From the NCBI RefSeq assembly GCF_003944835.1, contig NZ_RWIV01000001.1, forward strand, positions 752,001-816,000: 64,000 bases of DNA, given 5' to 3'. Within the stretch, counting starts at the first letter, position 1. Each line of letters opens with the position of its first letter. The stretch comes from Bacillus sp. HMF5848. GTDB lineage: Bacteria > Bacillota > Bacilli > Bacillales > HMF5848. The position numbers were made by a program, and so were the translations under genes. Of this stretch, positions 34,735 through 44,179 are shown piece after piece. The notes below the pieces were generated by a model, which saw nothing but the letters and a program-made list of their open reading frames with translations, was not told where the DNA came from and made no database searches.

Positions 34735-34774
34735 AACACTTTATTACTTTATTACCCTATCGGAGGGCAGGCAC
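34735..34774 (+). repeat. Family A REP-like repeat, copy 2 (diverged)
   Basis: AACACTTTATTACTTTATTACCC followed by GGAGGGCAGGCAC keeps the spacing and tail of family A, but the hairpin stem is decayed. Confidence 0.6.
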
Positions 34775-34817
34775 TTAAAGGATTAAAACGTCCTCCAAAC
34801 TGATGTCGGTGGTTTTA

Positions 34818-35348
34818 TCATGCTCTATGCATTAATAAATTTAAAATATGTTCGTTCACCATATCTGATTTTTCAATGGATAAAGCGTGCCCAGCTCCAT
34901 GGATTAAAACAGCCTGTATGTTAGGAAGGGTCTTCATTGCTTTTGATAAAGCCTTCTTATGATTATAAATAATTTCCTTATCTCCTACTAGAAAAAGAGT
35001 GGGTATATTCATGTTTCTCAAGTCTTCCTCTTTAATCTCCGAAGGAATAATTATTTTATGTTCCCATTTGAAGTTTATGAGTCCTTGATAAAATTGATCA
35101 AAAAGGTAATCATGAACTTTATTTCCCTTTGCAACAAACCATTTCGCAAAAAAATTAATGATAACTGCACGGATTCTAATAACATTTGCTACCAATAATC
35201 GAATGGGAAACTGCATACTGAAAGGAGTAACTGATGCCGCCGGTGCAAGAAGAACCATTCTGATAAATTCAGTTGCTATTATCTCATGACTGTCATCATC
35301 TATGAAAATTAGTTGTGCATGTAACGGTGACATTACATTGCCAGCAGT
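34818..35348 (-). pseudogene. Truncated alpha/beta hydrolase (C-terminal part)
   Basis: The frame encodes RMVLLAPAASVTPF, the strand that normally follows the nucleophile elbow, then PTLFLVGDKEIIY (acid residue) and IHGAGHALSIEKSD (catalytic histidine). The N-terminal half with the oxyanion strand and GxSxG elbow is missing. The open frame continues to 35378 only through a family A repeat (MPTPAGIEYPTAG), which is not hydrolase sequence. The gene was broken at the repeat. Confidence 0.75.
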
Positions 35349-35380
35349 TGGGTACTCTATCCCAGCAGGGGTGGGCACCC
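35345..35380 (+). repeat. Family A REP-like repeat, copy 3 at a gene breakpoint
   Basis: CAGTTGGGTACTCTATCCCAGCA followed by GGGGTGGGCACC is a diverged family A unit. It marks the point where the alpha/beta hydrolase homology stops. Confidence 0.55.
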
Positions 35381-35973
35381 ATAACTTGCTATTTTTACAC
35401 GTGGTTGTTTTTTTGCAAGACAGGGATTTTTCATTTAAGTTGTATAAGGTGATGTTGGGACATGTCAGCTATTTTACTATAGCATCAACGGTTACAATAT
35501 AATATGCTAGATGAGTACAGCCTAATTTAAGTGGTATTTTAATTTTTGATATTCACGACCCTCTTGTTTATACCAATCAAAGTTTGATTTTAATAAATTT
35601 CTCAAGAATTTTATTTGTTTTATGAGTTAAATCTCCAACTTGAAGAGCTAGAAAGACAACTACTTATTCAGAGATGTTCATGCGATGAAGAAATTAAAGA
35701 TAATTGTGATATTGCGTAATTTACTATCTAACAGAGCTTATTGGTTGGAATTCTTTAGTCCCATTAAAAGTATAGCGCAAAAAAAGGGTTGCCACCTCTT
35801 AAAGGAAAGTGTTAAAAATGTTTAAATAGCATTTACTCCAAACTAAAAGTAAGGCATGCAGTTACCATGAAATGTAGACAAAGCATGTTAAAGTTATACA
35901 GGTCGATAGAAAAGATTTTTTTGGAGCCTATCGCAACTTACGAATAACGTAATGTATTGAGGGAGGAAATAAA
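35381..35973. other. Intergenic region, no supported gene
   Basis: A 34-codon frame from a TTG near 35622 (ELNLQLEELERQLLIQ then CSCDEEIKDNCDIA) looks coding-like but lacks a ribosome site and could be the end of a lost gene. Otherwise AT-rich with no recognised feature. Confidence 0.4.
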
Positions 35974-36840
35974 GTGTATTATTTAGAAAATAATCGTTTG
36001 AAAGTTGAGATTCAAGAACCAGGATCTTTCTATAAAGGGCCAAGATTTGATTGGACCGGTTTTATTACACAAATAACATTAGATGGAAACATTAATTATT
36101 GTGTTCCTGAGCGATTAGAAGAGGGGAAAGGTACTGGTGGACTAGGATTATGTAATGAATTTGGTATTGATTTGCCCATTGGGTATGATGAAACAGAAGT
36201 GGACGAGATGTTTCCGAAAATAGGTGTAGGGCTTCTAAAAAAAGATGAAGATGATGTTTATGACTTTTTTAGAAATTATGAGGTTTTGCCTTTAGAATTC
36301 AAAATTGCAAAAGAAGCGAATTCGATAACGTTTGAAACCACAAATTATAGTCCGATGGGCTACGGGTATCATTTATTTAAAGAAGTAGCGATAGTCGATA
36401 ATCGATTAATTATCAACTATCAGTTGAAAAATGTGGGTAAGCATCCTATACATACTAATGAATATTCGCATAATTTCATTGGGATTAATAACCAATTGAT
36501 TGGTGAACATTATCAATTGAAAATGCCAAGAATGAAAAAAATGGACATTGAAGTCGGTTCTATTTCGAAGTCTGAGGACCGATTAACGTGGTCAGCTACA
36601 CCTGATGAGGATTTCTATGCTCATATTGATTGGGATGTAAACAACGGAACTTACAATTGGGATGTGTTTCACGATAAAATCGGAGCGGGTGTACGAGAAA
36701 TATCTGAGTTCCAACCTTCTAAAATCGCCTTATGGGGAACCACTCATGTTGTTTGTCCAGAAGTGTTTATTGATATAAAATTAAATCCTAATGAGATAAA
36801 ATCATGGAAACGGGTGTATGAGTTTTATCAAGGTAAGTGA
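35974..36840 (+). CDS. Galactose-mutarotase-like (aldose 1-epimerase fold) protein
   Basis: A 288-residue protein with the layout of the galactose-mutarotase-like superfamily: NRLKVEIQEPG near the start, a central beta-sandwich with YGYHLFKEVAIVDNRLIINYQL, and HTNEYSHNFIGINN in place of the usual catalytic histidine region. Family members act on sugars, but the substrate here is unknown. GTG at 35974 has GGGAGG 7 bases upstream. It stands alone between a broken gene and a repeat pair. Confidence 0.6.
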   Translation: MYYLENNRLKVEIQEPGSFYKGPRFDWTGFITQITLDGNINYCVPERLEEGKGTGGLGLCNEFGIDLPIGYDETEVDEMFPKIGVGLLKKDEDDVYDFFRNYEVLPLEFKIAKEANSITFETTNYSPMGYGYHLFKEVAIVDNRLIINYQLKNVGKHPIHTNEYSHNFIGINNQLIGEHYQLKMPRMKKMDIEVGSISKSEDRLTWSATPDEDFYAHIDWDVNNGTYNWDVFHDKIGAGVREISEFQPSKIALWGTTHVVCPEVFIDIKLNPNEIKSWKRVYEFYQGK

Positions 36841-36851
36841 GTTTAGCTAAT

Positions 36852-36909
36852 TGAAGCAATGGGGACTGTTTTTCTACTTCTATGAAGCAAAAGAACCGTC
36901 CCCATGCAT
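36852..36909. repeat. Family B inverted pair after the mutarotase-like gene
   Basis: TTGAAGCAATGGGGACTGTTTTT faces GAAGCAAAAGAACCGTCCCC, so one GGGGACGGTTCTTTTGCTTC-type unit and its reverse complement form a long imperfect hairpin. It may act as a terminator for the upstream gene. Confidence 0.7.
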
Positions 36910-36973
36910 CTGTACTGAGATAAAGGTAGTATATATAATGCAGACTAAGCAACTATATACTATTATTAACAAT

Positions 36974-37018
36974 CACTCTCCAAGATACGTCGAGTACATA
37001 GCTAAACTAGAGTTGTAA
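36974..37018 (+). pseudogene. rlmD 3'-end remnant 2
   Basis: These bases encode HSPRYVEYIAKLEL and a stop, a decayed form of the HTSHVECVAKLEL ending of remnant 1. DNA identity with remnant 1 is clear from GTCGAGTACATAGCTAAACT on. It is again followed by a CCCTCG/CGAGGG terminator and a family A repeat, so the whole block parallels 34620-34774. Confidence 0.65.
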
Positions 37019-37074
37019 ATATCTTGGTCCCAATAGGTTAAGTAAATTCAGTTGAAAATTATGTTTGTTTCATG

Positions 37075-37106
37075 ATCCCTCGGACTAATAGTTCGAGGGA
37101 TTTTTG
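37075..37106 (+). terminator. Terminator after rlmD remnant 2
   Basis: ATCCCTCG (37075-37082) and CGAGGGAT (37094-37101) form an 8-bp stem followed by TTTT. It is homologous to the terminator at 34697-34732. Confidence 0.8.
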
Positions 37107-37110
37107 AGTT

Positions 37111-37152
37111 TGTTAGCACTTTGTTACTTTATCCTAGCAGGGGACAGGCGCT
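37111..37152 (+). repeat. Family A REP-like repeat, copy 4
   Basis: TGTTAGCACTTTGTTACTTT then ATCCTAGCAGGGGACAGGCGC: near-consensus with a slightly decayed left stem. Confidence 0.75.
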
Positions 37153-37275
37153 TGTATATGGAGGAATGAATAATGTGCGTGGAGGCATGACTTTTGTAGA
37201 AGATAAATAATAATTTGGCTACAGCTGTATACAATAAAATGAAAACTATCTTACTATTCATAAGGAGATATACAG

Positions 37276-37962
37276 ATGAAAAAATTTATAAGTAGATTAA
37301 TGTGTAGTTTAATAGCTATAGCTGTGCTTGGTTTTATGCCCCCTAACCAATTAAAGGTTCATGCAGAAAGACATGATATCATTCAATACAAAATCAAAAA
37401 AGGGGATACCTTTTATCTTTTAGGATTAAGATTTAATAGCAGTGGAGAGTCTATTTCAAATATGAATGCAGAAATGGACCCATATAATTTAAAGATTGGA
37501 AGCAAGGTGAAGGTACCTGTTGGTTCAGGAACAAAATTACACTATGTAAAAAAGGGAGATACACTTGGAACTCTCTCTTATAAGTATGACAGTACGATTG
37601 AGTTGATTTCGGAAAAAAATAACATAAGCAATCCCAATTTAATTTACACTGGAGATATTTTATCTATACCGAAACTGACACTGACTGACATAAATGCTAT
37701 TGTTATTGATATAAACAACGCTAGTAGAGAAGGATACGGAGGATTTGGAAACGCACGTTTTGAAAATGGGTGTTTAAAGATTGACATGTATTTTAACCTT
37801 GTAGTTCATGAATATTCCATGAAAATTATAAAGCAGATTTTAGATAAACATAATGTCAAACAGGTAGATTATAATGTGGAAAATGTAATATGGGATTGTC
37901 CTCCCGGCGTTCATTGTACAAGTCGTCATGGTACAGTGTGTATTAAAATTGATAAGAAGTAA
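37276..37962 (+). CDS. Secreted LysM-domain protein
   Basis: A 228-residue exported protein. Signal peptide: MKKFISRLMCSLIAIAVLGF to about HAE (residue 31). Two LysM domains follow, at about 36-81 (YKIKKGDTFYLLGLRF) and 88-133 (HYVKKGDTLGTLSYKY), which bind N-acetylglucosamine in peptidoglycan. The C-terminal 90 residues (DINNASREGYGGFGNARFEN, then WDCPPGVHCTSRHG) are of no recognised family and contain two cysteines. AAGGAG is 9 bases from the ATG. Confidence 0.8.
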   Translation: MKKFISRLMCSLIAIAVLGFMPPNQLKVHAERHDIIQYKIKKGDTFYLLGLRFNSSGESISNMNAEMDPYNLKIGSKVKVPVGSGTKLHYVKKGDTLGTLSYKYDSTIELISEKNNISNPNLIYTGDILSIPKLTLTDINAIVIDINNASREGYGGFGNARFENGCLKIDMYFNLVVHEYSMKIIKQILDKHNVKQVDYNVENVIWDCPPGVHCTSRHGTVCIKIDKK

Positions 37963-38099
37963 GACTAAAATATAGTCTTATTCTGGGGGCTAAATAGGGG
38001 TGCTTAAGGTAATGGTATGCACCGATTTAGAGTGTTTTTTTTCCACGAACTACTAGCAATATCCTGCTAATAGTGTCAATTACAACCGAATAAAAAAAT

Positions 38100-38136
38100 G
38101 GCAGTATGGGGACGGTTCTCATACTGCCATTTTTGT
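38100..38136 (+). repeat. Family B repeat, perfect hairpin after the LysM gene
   Basis: GGCAGTATG and CATACTGCC form a perfect 9-bp stem around GGGGACGGTTCT, followed by ATTTTTGT. It has the form of a Rho-independent terminator. A near-identical copy is at 50945. Confidence 0.8.
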
Positions 38137-38385
38137 CCTGATATTATTTTTGTTTTGAAATTTCTCGTGTTAAGTTTAAGGGGACAACGACAAGTTTTTT
38201 TGCACAAATCAAGTGCTTAAGCATTATTATGGAGTTAGGAAGAATTTTTACTCTCAAGGTAAGAGTTATTAATAGACTCTATTTTGGATGGTCGATTACT
38301 AGCAGTAAGATGGGAGGTGGCATTATAGCAAGTATCACTGAATCATGTCATTAATCGCTATATTAAGAGGGAGGGTGTTTAAAGT
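38137..38385. other. Upstream region of the acetyltransferase gene
   Basis: No gene or recognised structure beyond a probable promoter is seen. It is AT-rich. Confidence 0.4.
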
Positions 38386-38919
38386 ATGTTTTACAAAAAT
38401 TTAGAAACAGATAGGCTATTGTTGAAAAATATTGATACTGGGGATAGAGAATTTATTTATAGTCAATTTTCAGATGAGGAGGTAAATAAATACTTATTCG
38501 ATGCTGAGCCATTAAATGATATAAATGGTGCAGGTGAAATCATAGAATTTTATTTAGCACCGGAGCCACGTCTACAACATAGATGGATAATCATTAATAA
38601 AAAGAATGGGTTAAAAATGGGGACATGTGGATTTCATTGCTGGAGTACTAAGGATTCTAACGTTGAAATAGGGTATGATTTAAAAAAAGAATTTTGGGGA
38701 AACGGCTATATGTATGAAGCATTACAGGCCATTATTCAGTTTGCCAAAAGCAGTATGAACATAAAAGAAATAAAAGCATGTATTTATACCGAAAACTATC
38801 AATCTATACGTCTAGCGGAGAAATTTGGTTTTGTTGCAACGGGTTCAAAAAATGAGCATTTCAGAGGGGAAGAATATTTACATACTATTTATTCATTAGA
38901 TCTTGGACAAGATGAATAG
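38386..38919 (+). CDS. GNAT family N-acetyltransferase (RimJ/RimL type)
   Basis: A 177-residue acetyltransferase. The opening LETDRLLLKNI, the central GTCGFHCW and the acetyl-CoA region GYDLKKEFWGNGYMYEAL followed by IYTENYQSIRLAEKFGF fit the RimJ/RimL-like GNAT_3 group. The substrate (protein N-terminus, small amine or antibiotic) cannot be told. GAGGGAGGG precedes the ATG at 38386. Confidence 0.85.
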   Translation: MFYKNLETDRLLLKNIDTGDREFIYSQFSDEEVNKYLFDAEPLNDINGAGEIIEFYLAPEPRLQHRWIIINKKNGLKMGTCGFHCWSTKDSNVEIGYDLKKEFWGNGYMYEALQAIIQFAKSSMNIKEIKACIYTENYQSIRLAEKFGFVATGSKNEHFRGEEYLHTIYSLDLGQDE

Positions 38920-39041
38920 AGGTTTTCCTTCAACGCTTCCGAAATAACGAGCGCCTACTATAAAATCGTTTACATCAGTAATGTACCGGTTGCAACAGAA
39001 TTCATAATGGCGAAGTAAATTGTGTAGCTAGCGTTTAAGTC

Positions 39042-39166
39042 GGCAGTATGAGATCCGCCCACATACTTCCACGTACTCAAATGGCCCCTGCCGGCTCGTT
39101 GTCACTTTATCCTAGCAGGGGACAGGCTTTTTTTATTGGCAGCATGAGAACCGTCCCCAAGCTGCC
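39042..39166. repeat. Cluster of family B and family A repeats
   Basis: Three elements lie in 125 bases: a reversed, decayed family B hairpin (39042-39070, GGCAGTATGAGATCCGCCC), a family A tail (39095-39127, CACTTTATCCTAGCAGGGGA then CAGGC) and a reversed family B hairpin (39138-39166, GGCAGC/GCTGCC around GAGAACCGTCCCC). The cluster lies between convergent genes. Confidence 0.75.
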
Positions 39167-39192
39167 GTCTGTAACTGAGATACTAAAAACCA

Positions 39193-40434
39193 TTATGTGT
39201 TATAAGGAATGCTAATGAGGAAAGTTGTTCCTTTTCCCTTTTCGCTTGTTAAATCGATTTTCCCCTTTAATCTATGGATGGTGTTGAATACTGTAAGCAT
39301 GCCAAGTCCTGTGCCTTCATCTTTTGTTGAGTAGTAGGGCTTGCCGATCCGAGTCATCTCTTCTTGTGTCATTCCAATGCCGTGATCTTGAATTTTAATT
39401 ATGATGTTATCCTTTTTCTCAAACACATGAACGTAAAGGGTGCCACCGTTTTTCATTGCTTCAATCCCGTTTTTATATAGATTAATTAAGCATTGTTGGA
39501 TTTGGTTTTTATCGTATTTTATATTTAATGTGTTTTCAAACTGTAGCTTAAGCTCAACTTGATGGAGCGTAGCATAGGGCATCATAATGTTCTCAACATA
39601 CTCCACTTCTTCTCGAAGGTTAGAATAGATCATGTTCTCAGCTTGCGGTTTGGCAAGGGATAGAAAATCACTTACAATTTTCTCAGCTCGTCGTAATTCG
39701 GTTAAAGAAAAATCAACATAACTTCTTTCAGCTTCGGAAATATTTTTAGATTCATTAATAAGCTGGAGAAACCCGTTTGTAACAGTTAAAGGATTACGAA
39801 TTTCATGGGTAATACTGGCAGCCAGTTCACTGATGACATTCAGTCGTTCGGCATCATTAAATTTTTCGCGTGTCTTGACATTATAAATAATTTTTTGAAT
39901 TAAAATCATTATAATAGCTGTGCTACTAACATGAATGCCAATTACATTAAGAACAATCATCCAAAAATGCTGGTTTAGCTCATTATAATAGGTACTAATA
40001 TGTGTAAGATAAGAAGCCATGGCTATAAAGGAAATAGCAGAAGCCATTAATATGCGCTTTTGAGAGTTTAACTTCAAGAATGCATTCGTGCATAGTGGTA
40101 CAACTAAAAATACAATAGTGGAGAAAATCAGTGAGGGTATAACTCCGTCTCCACCAATATAAAATCGATAAAGGTTTAGGACGAACCAAAGTGGCAATGC
40201 AATTTTATAGCCACCGAATAGGGCTGCAAGAATAAAAGGTACATATCGTAAATCAAAAATAAAACCTATCTCTAATTCAATAGGAAAGGTCATGCAAAGA
40301 ACCATTATGATGGCTGTTAAAAAAGATATATAAAATTTATATTTAGTTGGCTGAACTTTATTTTCAAAAAATATCAGGTAAGTTAAGACAGGAAAAAGAA
40401 AAAAAAGAAAATTAATTAAAAGTGTTTCTGTCAT
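39193..40434 (-). CDS. Sensor histidine kinase, KinB/5TMR-LYT-like
   Basis: A 413-residue orphan kinase. Six N-terminal helices (about 5-183) include FDLRYVPFILAALFGGYKIAL, typical of 5TMR-LYT sensors. The kinase part has H210 in SITHEIRNPLTVTNGFLQL, NLYKNGIEAM, QDHGIGM and GTGLGMLTVF. Similar kinases (KinB-like) feed the sporulation phosphorelay in bacilli. There is no adjacent response regulator, which fits that type; a Spo0F link is inference. Confidence 0.8.
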   Translation of the reverse strand: MTETLLINFLFFLFPVLTYLIFFENKVQPTKYKFYISFLTAIIMVLCMTFPIELEIGFIFDLRYVPFILAALFGGYKIALPLWFVLNLYRFYIGGDGVIPSLIFSTIVFLVVPLCTNAFLKLNSQKRILMASAISFIAMASYLTHISTYYNELNQHFWMIVLNVIGIHVSSTAIIMILIQKIIYNVKTREKFNDAERLNVISELAASITHEIRNPLTVTNGFLQLINESKNISEAERSYVDFSLTELRRAEKIVSDFLSLAKPQAENMIYSNLREEVEYVENIMMPYATLHQVELKLQFENTLNIKYDKNQIQQCLINLYKNGIEAMKNGGTLYVHVFEKKDNIIIKIQDHGIGMTQEEMTRIGKPYYSTKDEGTGLGMLTVFNTIHRLKGKIDLTSEKGKGTTFLISIPYNT

Positions 40435-40708
40435 GAATAAGTTCCCTTCTTTTGTTAATAATCATAAAAGCACAAGTGAAAAAAAAAGCAAATCTATCAT
40501 ATCACGAACATGGTACTTTATGGTAGGGCATCTTTCTTAATCCAAGTGAAAGCCCTGCATGATTCAATTAAGCAACTTATTTTATATGGGGCCTACAAGC
40601 TAAATTTTGTGTATATATTTTGAAGGTGATTGTACTCTTAACCACAGCACTATATAATAAACTAGGGACTAGATAAATTCAAAAATTGATATAGAAAGGA
40701 ACAATATA

Positions 40709-43700
40709 ATGAAAAATATACCCAATGTATACTTTGGAAATGCATCTTTACACCCTCTAACGAAACCGGTTTCCTTAGAAACGGTAACTATGAATGAGGA
40801 TATTTTTTTCAAGATTGAAAACTACAATCAAATGAATCCATTCTTTATGACAGTGGTAAGTGATGTTGACCATTGGATGTTCATATCAAGTACTGGCGGA
40901 CTGACTTGTGGTCGTAAAAATGCAGAGTCAGCATTATTTCCATATGATACAGATGATAAAATCCATGACAGTATTGAGACAACCGGATCACATACCCTAC
41001 TAATCGTCACGAAAGATGACAAGAAATTTTTGTGGAAACCTTTCTCAACTCATAATAGCAATGTATATAAGATTACAAGAAATTTATATAAAAACACGAT
41101 AGGTAATAAGATTATGTTTGAGGAGATTAACCATGACCTGGAGGTTAGTTATACCTATACGTGGAAGAGCAGTGATTCATTTGGATTCATTAAAGAATCA
41201 AGAATGGTTAACCTGGCGGAAAAGGAAGTAGAGATTAGAGTCTTAGACGGTATTCGTAACATACTACCTTATGGTGTCAATACGCTTTTGCAAACTACAA
41301 AAAGCACACTTGTTGATGGATATAAACGATGTGAGTTAGTGGAGAAAGCGGGACTTGGTATCTACACGCTTAGTTCAATTTTAACAGATAAAGCGGAGCC
41401 AAGTGAATCATTGAAAGTAACGACGGTTTGGTCAAAGGGACTTGAGAATCCGGACTACCTGTTGTCCGAACAACAGATCAAAGCTTTCTCTCAAAACGAA
41501 GAGATTCAAACGGAAGTTGATATTAAGGGTAGAAGAGGTTCTTACTATGTTGCAGATTCTATTCACCTTAGAGGTAGTGAATCAAAAAATTGGTATATAG
41601 TAGCTGAACTAAACCAAAGTGCTTCAAAAGTTGAGAAACTTATTAAAGAGGTTATAGAAAATCCACTGATTCTTGAAGAGGTAGAAGCGGATGTTTCAAA
41701 AGGGGATTACAATCTTAAAAAGCTTGTATTTGATGCAGACGGATTCCAGTTTACGGCTGATGAGAAGGCGGGCTATAGGCACTTTTCAAACACCCTTTAC
41801 AATATTATGCGTGGTGGTATATACGCAGATGGCTATCAGATTGACAGAGATGATTTCATAGCATTTGTAGGTAATTGGAACAAAGAAGTATATACGAAAC
41901 AACTTGATTTTATGAGCCAATTGCCTGAAACAATTAACTATAATGAACTGATGGCTTTGGTAGCAGAGCGTAACTGTAAGGATTTTGAACGATTAGTATT
42001 TGAATACCTACCACTTACATTCAGTAGACGACACGGAGACCCAAGTCGTCCGTGGAATAAATTTAATATTGAGATTACCAAAGAAGATGGAAGCAAGGAT
42101 TTGAAGTTTGAAGGGAATTGGCGTGATATCTTTCAAAATTGGGAAGCTTTATCCATCTCCTATCCTGCATTTACCGAGAGTATCATTGCTAAATTCGTAA
42201 ATGCATCAACAGCAGACGGCTATAACCCATATCGAATTACGAAAGACGGAATTGACTGGGAGACGCTTGACCCTGAAGATCCATGGTCGAATATTGGATA
42301 TTGGGGAGATCATCAAATCATCTATCTTTTAAAGCTAATGGAATTATCCAAGGCTTATAATCCTGAAAAGGTATTGGGGCTTCTTCAAAAAGACATTTTT
42401 GTATATGCGAATGTACCTTATAGAATTAAAGGGTTTGATGCATTAGTAGCCGATCCAAGAAACAGTATTTTGTATGATGATGAGCGTGAACAGCGTATTG
42501 AGAACAAAACGGCAAGTCTTGGTTCTGATGGTAAGTTAGTTTGGGGCAAGGACGGTATCTACAAAGTTAACTTAATGGAAAAACTCTTGGTTACTCTACT
42601 TGCTAAGTTCTCTAACTATGTGCCTGAGGGTGGTATTTGGATGAATACGCAGCGTCCAGAGTGGAACGATGCTAACAACGCTCTTGTTGGGAATGGCTTG
42701 TCCATGGTTACCCTGTATTATATGCATCGTTTCCAAGCTTTTATGAGTCAAATAGTTACGGACATGAAAGAGGATTCCATTGAGGTTTCGGTTGAAGTGC
42801 TTCAGATGTTTAATGATACAATGGCGGTATTGAAGGATAGTAAACAATATCTTGGTAGTGAAATGTCCGATGACACTCGTTTTAATATTGTAAAAGCATT
42901 AGGGAAGATTGGAGAAACGTATAGAAATTCTATATACGACAATGGCTTTGTAGGGGAAAAGGCAGCACTGTCTATAGACTCTCTTAACGAATTTATTGAA
43001 GTTTCAATGACCCATTTAAAAGATTCCATTAAAAAGAATAAACGAGAAGACGGTCTATACCACTCTTACAATCTCATCCGATTTGATAAGGAAAACAACT
43101 GTAGCATATCAAATCTTTATGAGATGTTAGAAGGCCAGGTTGCTGTTCTAAGTTCAAAAGCGTTAGATGGAAAAGAAACTATTAATGTCTTGGAGGCACT
43201 TAGAAATAGTTCTATGTATCGCGAAGACCAAAACAGCTATATGCTCTATCCGAATCGTGAATTGCCAAAGTTCTTAGAGAAAAATGTAATTCCTGATGAA
43301 CAAGTTATGTCATCAACTGTGTTAAAAACAGAGCTGAGTAAGAACCGCACTCGATTTATTGAAAAAGATGTGAATGGGAAGTACCATTTTAACGGTCGAT
43401 TCAGAAACGGTGAAGAGATTCGAGAAGCTCTAAAAGACACAAATGAGTATAGCGATGAGGATATCAAAATCGTTGAAGAAATCTTCACAAATCTTTTTGA
43501 CCATCATGCTTTTACAGGACGTTCCGGTACTTTTTATAAGTATGAAGGTTTAGGCAGTATCTATTGGCACATGGTATCAAAGCTAGTCTTGGCGACACAA
43601 GAGAACTTTAATGATATCTATTGCGAAAAGGGTATGGATGAAGAAGCTACAGTGCTTATGAATGAGTATGAAACTATTAAGGCAGGAATAGGATTAGAAA

Positions 43701-44173
43701 AATCACCGGAACAATACGGTGCATTCCCAACAGATGCTTATTCCCATACGCCAAGCTTTGCAGGTGTTCAACAACCAGGTATGACCGGACAGGTTAAAGA
43801 AGACTTTATCTCTAGACTAGGCGAGTTAGGGGTGAAGGTAGAGAATGGTTGTGTTCGTTTTAAACCGGAGCTACTAGCAAAGTCTGAGTTTTTAAAAGAG
43901 ACGAAAGTTTGGTCCCTACCTAAGAATAGTAATGCTACAGATACAGTAACAATCCAGTTAGATGAGAATACCTTAGGATTCACATTCTGTGCCGTTCCGG
44001 TTATCTATTATCTAGACGACAAAAAGAAAATCATCGTTTGTTATACAGATGGTACAGAAAGTATGTTTGAAGATGTGGATACGTTAGACCGTGAAACGAG
44101 TCAAACTATTTTCAATCGTGATGGTCAGATTGATCGAATTAAAGTATATATTGACGGTAGTCAATTGAAATAA
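40709..44173 (+). CDS. Large carbohydrate-active protein, glycoside-phosphorylase-like (1154 aa)
   Basis: A 1154-residue cytoplasmic protein with no signal peptide. The N-terminal part has DHWMFISSTGGLTCGRKN then ALFPYDTDDKI, like the beta-sandwich of inverting glycoside phosphorylases. The middle has EGNWRDIFQNWEAL and SNIGYWGDHQIIYLLKLME, and around residue 654 RPEWNDANNALVGNGLSMVT, where the aspartate would match the general acid in the WND motif of GH94-type enzymes. Size and layout recall the long beta-1,3-glucan phosphorylase groups (GH149/GH161), but the family was not confirmed. No sugar transporter is adjacent. AAAGGA precedes the ATG. Confidence 0.5.
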   Translation: MKNIPNVYFGNASLHPLTKPVSLETVTMNEDIFFKIENYNQMNPFFMTVVSDVDHWMFISSTGGLTCGRKNAESALFPYDTDDKIHDSIETTGSHTLLIVTKDDKKFLWKPFSTHNSNVYKITRNLYKNTIGNKIMFEEINHDLEVSYTYTWKSSDSFGFIKESRMVNLAEKEVEIRVLDGIRNILPYGVNTLLQTTKSTLVDGYKRCELVEKAGLGIYTLSSILTDKAEPSESLKVTTVWSKGLENPDYLLSEQQIKAFSQNEEIQTEVDIKGRRGSYYVADSIHLRGSESKNWYIVAELNQSASKVEKLIKEVIENPLILEEVEADVSKGDYNLKKLVFDADGFQFTADEKAGYRHFSNTLYNIMRGGIYADGYQIDRDDFIAFVGNWNKEVYTKQLDFMSQLPETINYNELMALVAERNCKDFERLVFEYLPLTFSRRHGDPSRPWNKFNIEITKEDGSKDLKFEGNWRDIFQNWEALSISYPAFTESIIAKFVNASTADGYNPYRITKDGIDWETLDPEDPWSNIGYWGDHQIIYLLKLMELSKAYNPEKVLGLLQKDIFVYANVPYRIKGFDALVADPRNSILYDDEREQRIENKTASLGSDGKLVWGKDGIYKVNLMEKLLVTLLAKFSNYVPEGGIWMNTQRPEWNDANNALVGNGLSMVTLYYMHRFQAFMSQIVTDMKEDSIEVSVEVLQMFNDTMAVLKDSKQYLGSEMSDDTRFNIVKALGKIGETYRNSIYDNGFVGEKAALSIDSLNEFIEVSMTHLKDSIKKNKREDGLYHSYNLIRFDKENNCSISNLYEMLEGQVAVLSSKALDGKETINVLEALRNSSMYREDQNSYMLYPNRELPKFLEKNVIPDEQVMSSTVLKTELSKNRTRFIEKDVNGKYHFNGRFRNGEEIREALKDTNEYSDEDIKIVEEIFTNLFDHHAFTGRSGTFYKYEGLGSIYWHMVSKLVLATQENFNDIYCEKGMDEEATVLMNEYETIKAGIGLEKSPEQYGAFPTDAYSHTPSFAGVQQPGMTGQVKEDFISRLGELGVKVENGCVRFKPELLAKSEFLKETKVWSLPKNSNATDTVTIQLDENTLGFTFCAVPVIYYLDDKKKIIVCYTDGTESMFEDVDTLDRETSQTIFNRDGQIDRIKVYIDGSQLK

Positions 44174-44179
44174 TCTTTG

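Larger units (their letters stand above)
34376..34817. other. Accessory junction region
   Basis: No gene is present. In order it holds a family A repeat, an rlmD 3' remnant, a terminator and a second family A repeat, all listed separately. The first 190 bases are AT-rich with no recognised feature. Confidence 0.6.

Noticed and set aside
35622-35720. Coding-like 34-codon frame (ELNLQLEELERQLLIQ)
   Set aside because: A TTG start is possible but there is no ribosome site and no recognised family; left as part of the intergenic note.
38979-39036. A fourth rlmD 3' remnant (GTGTAGCTAGCG)
   Set aside because: Only scattered matches to the remnant 1 sequence and no consistent reading frame.
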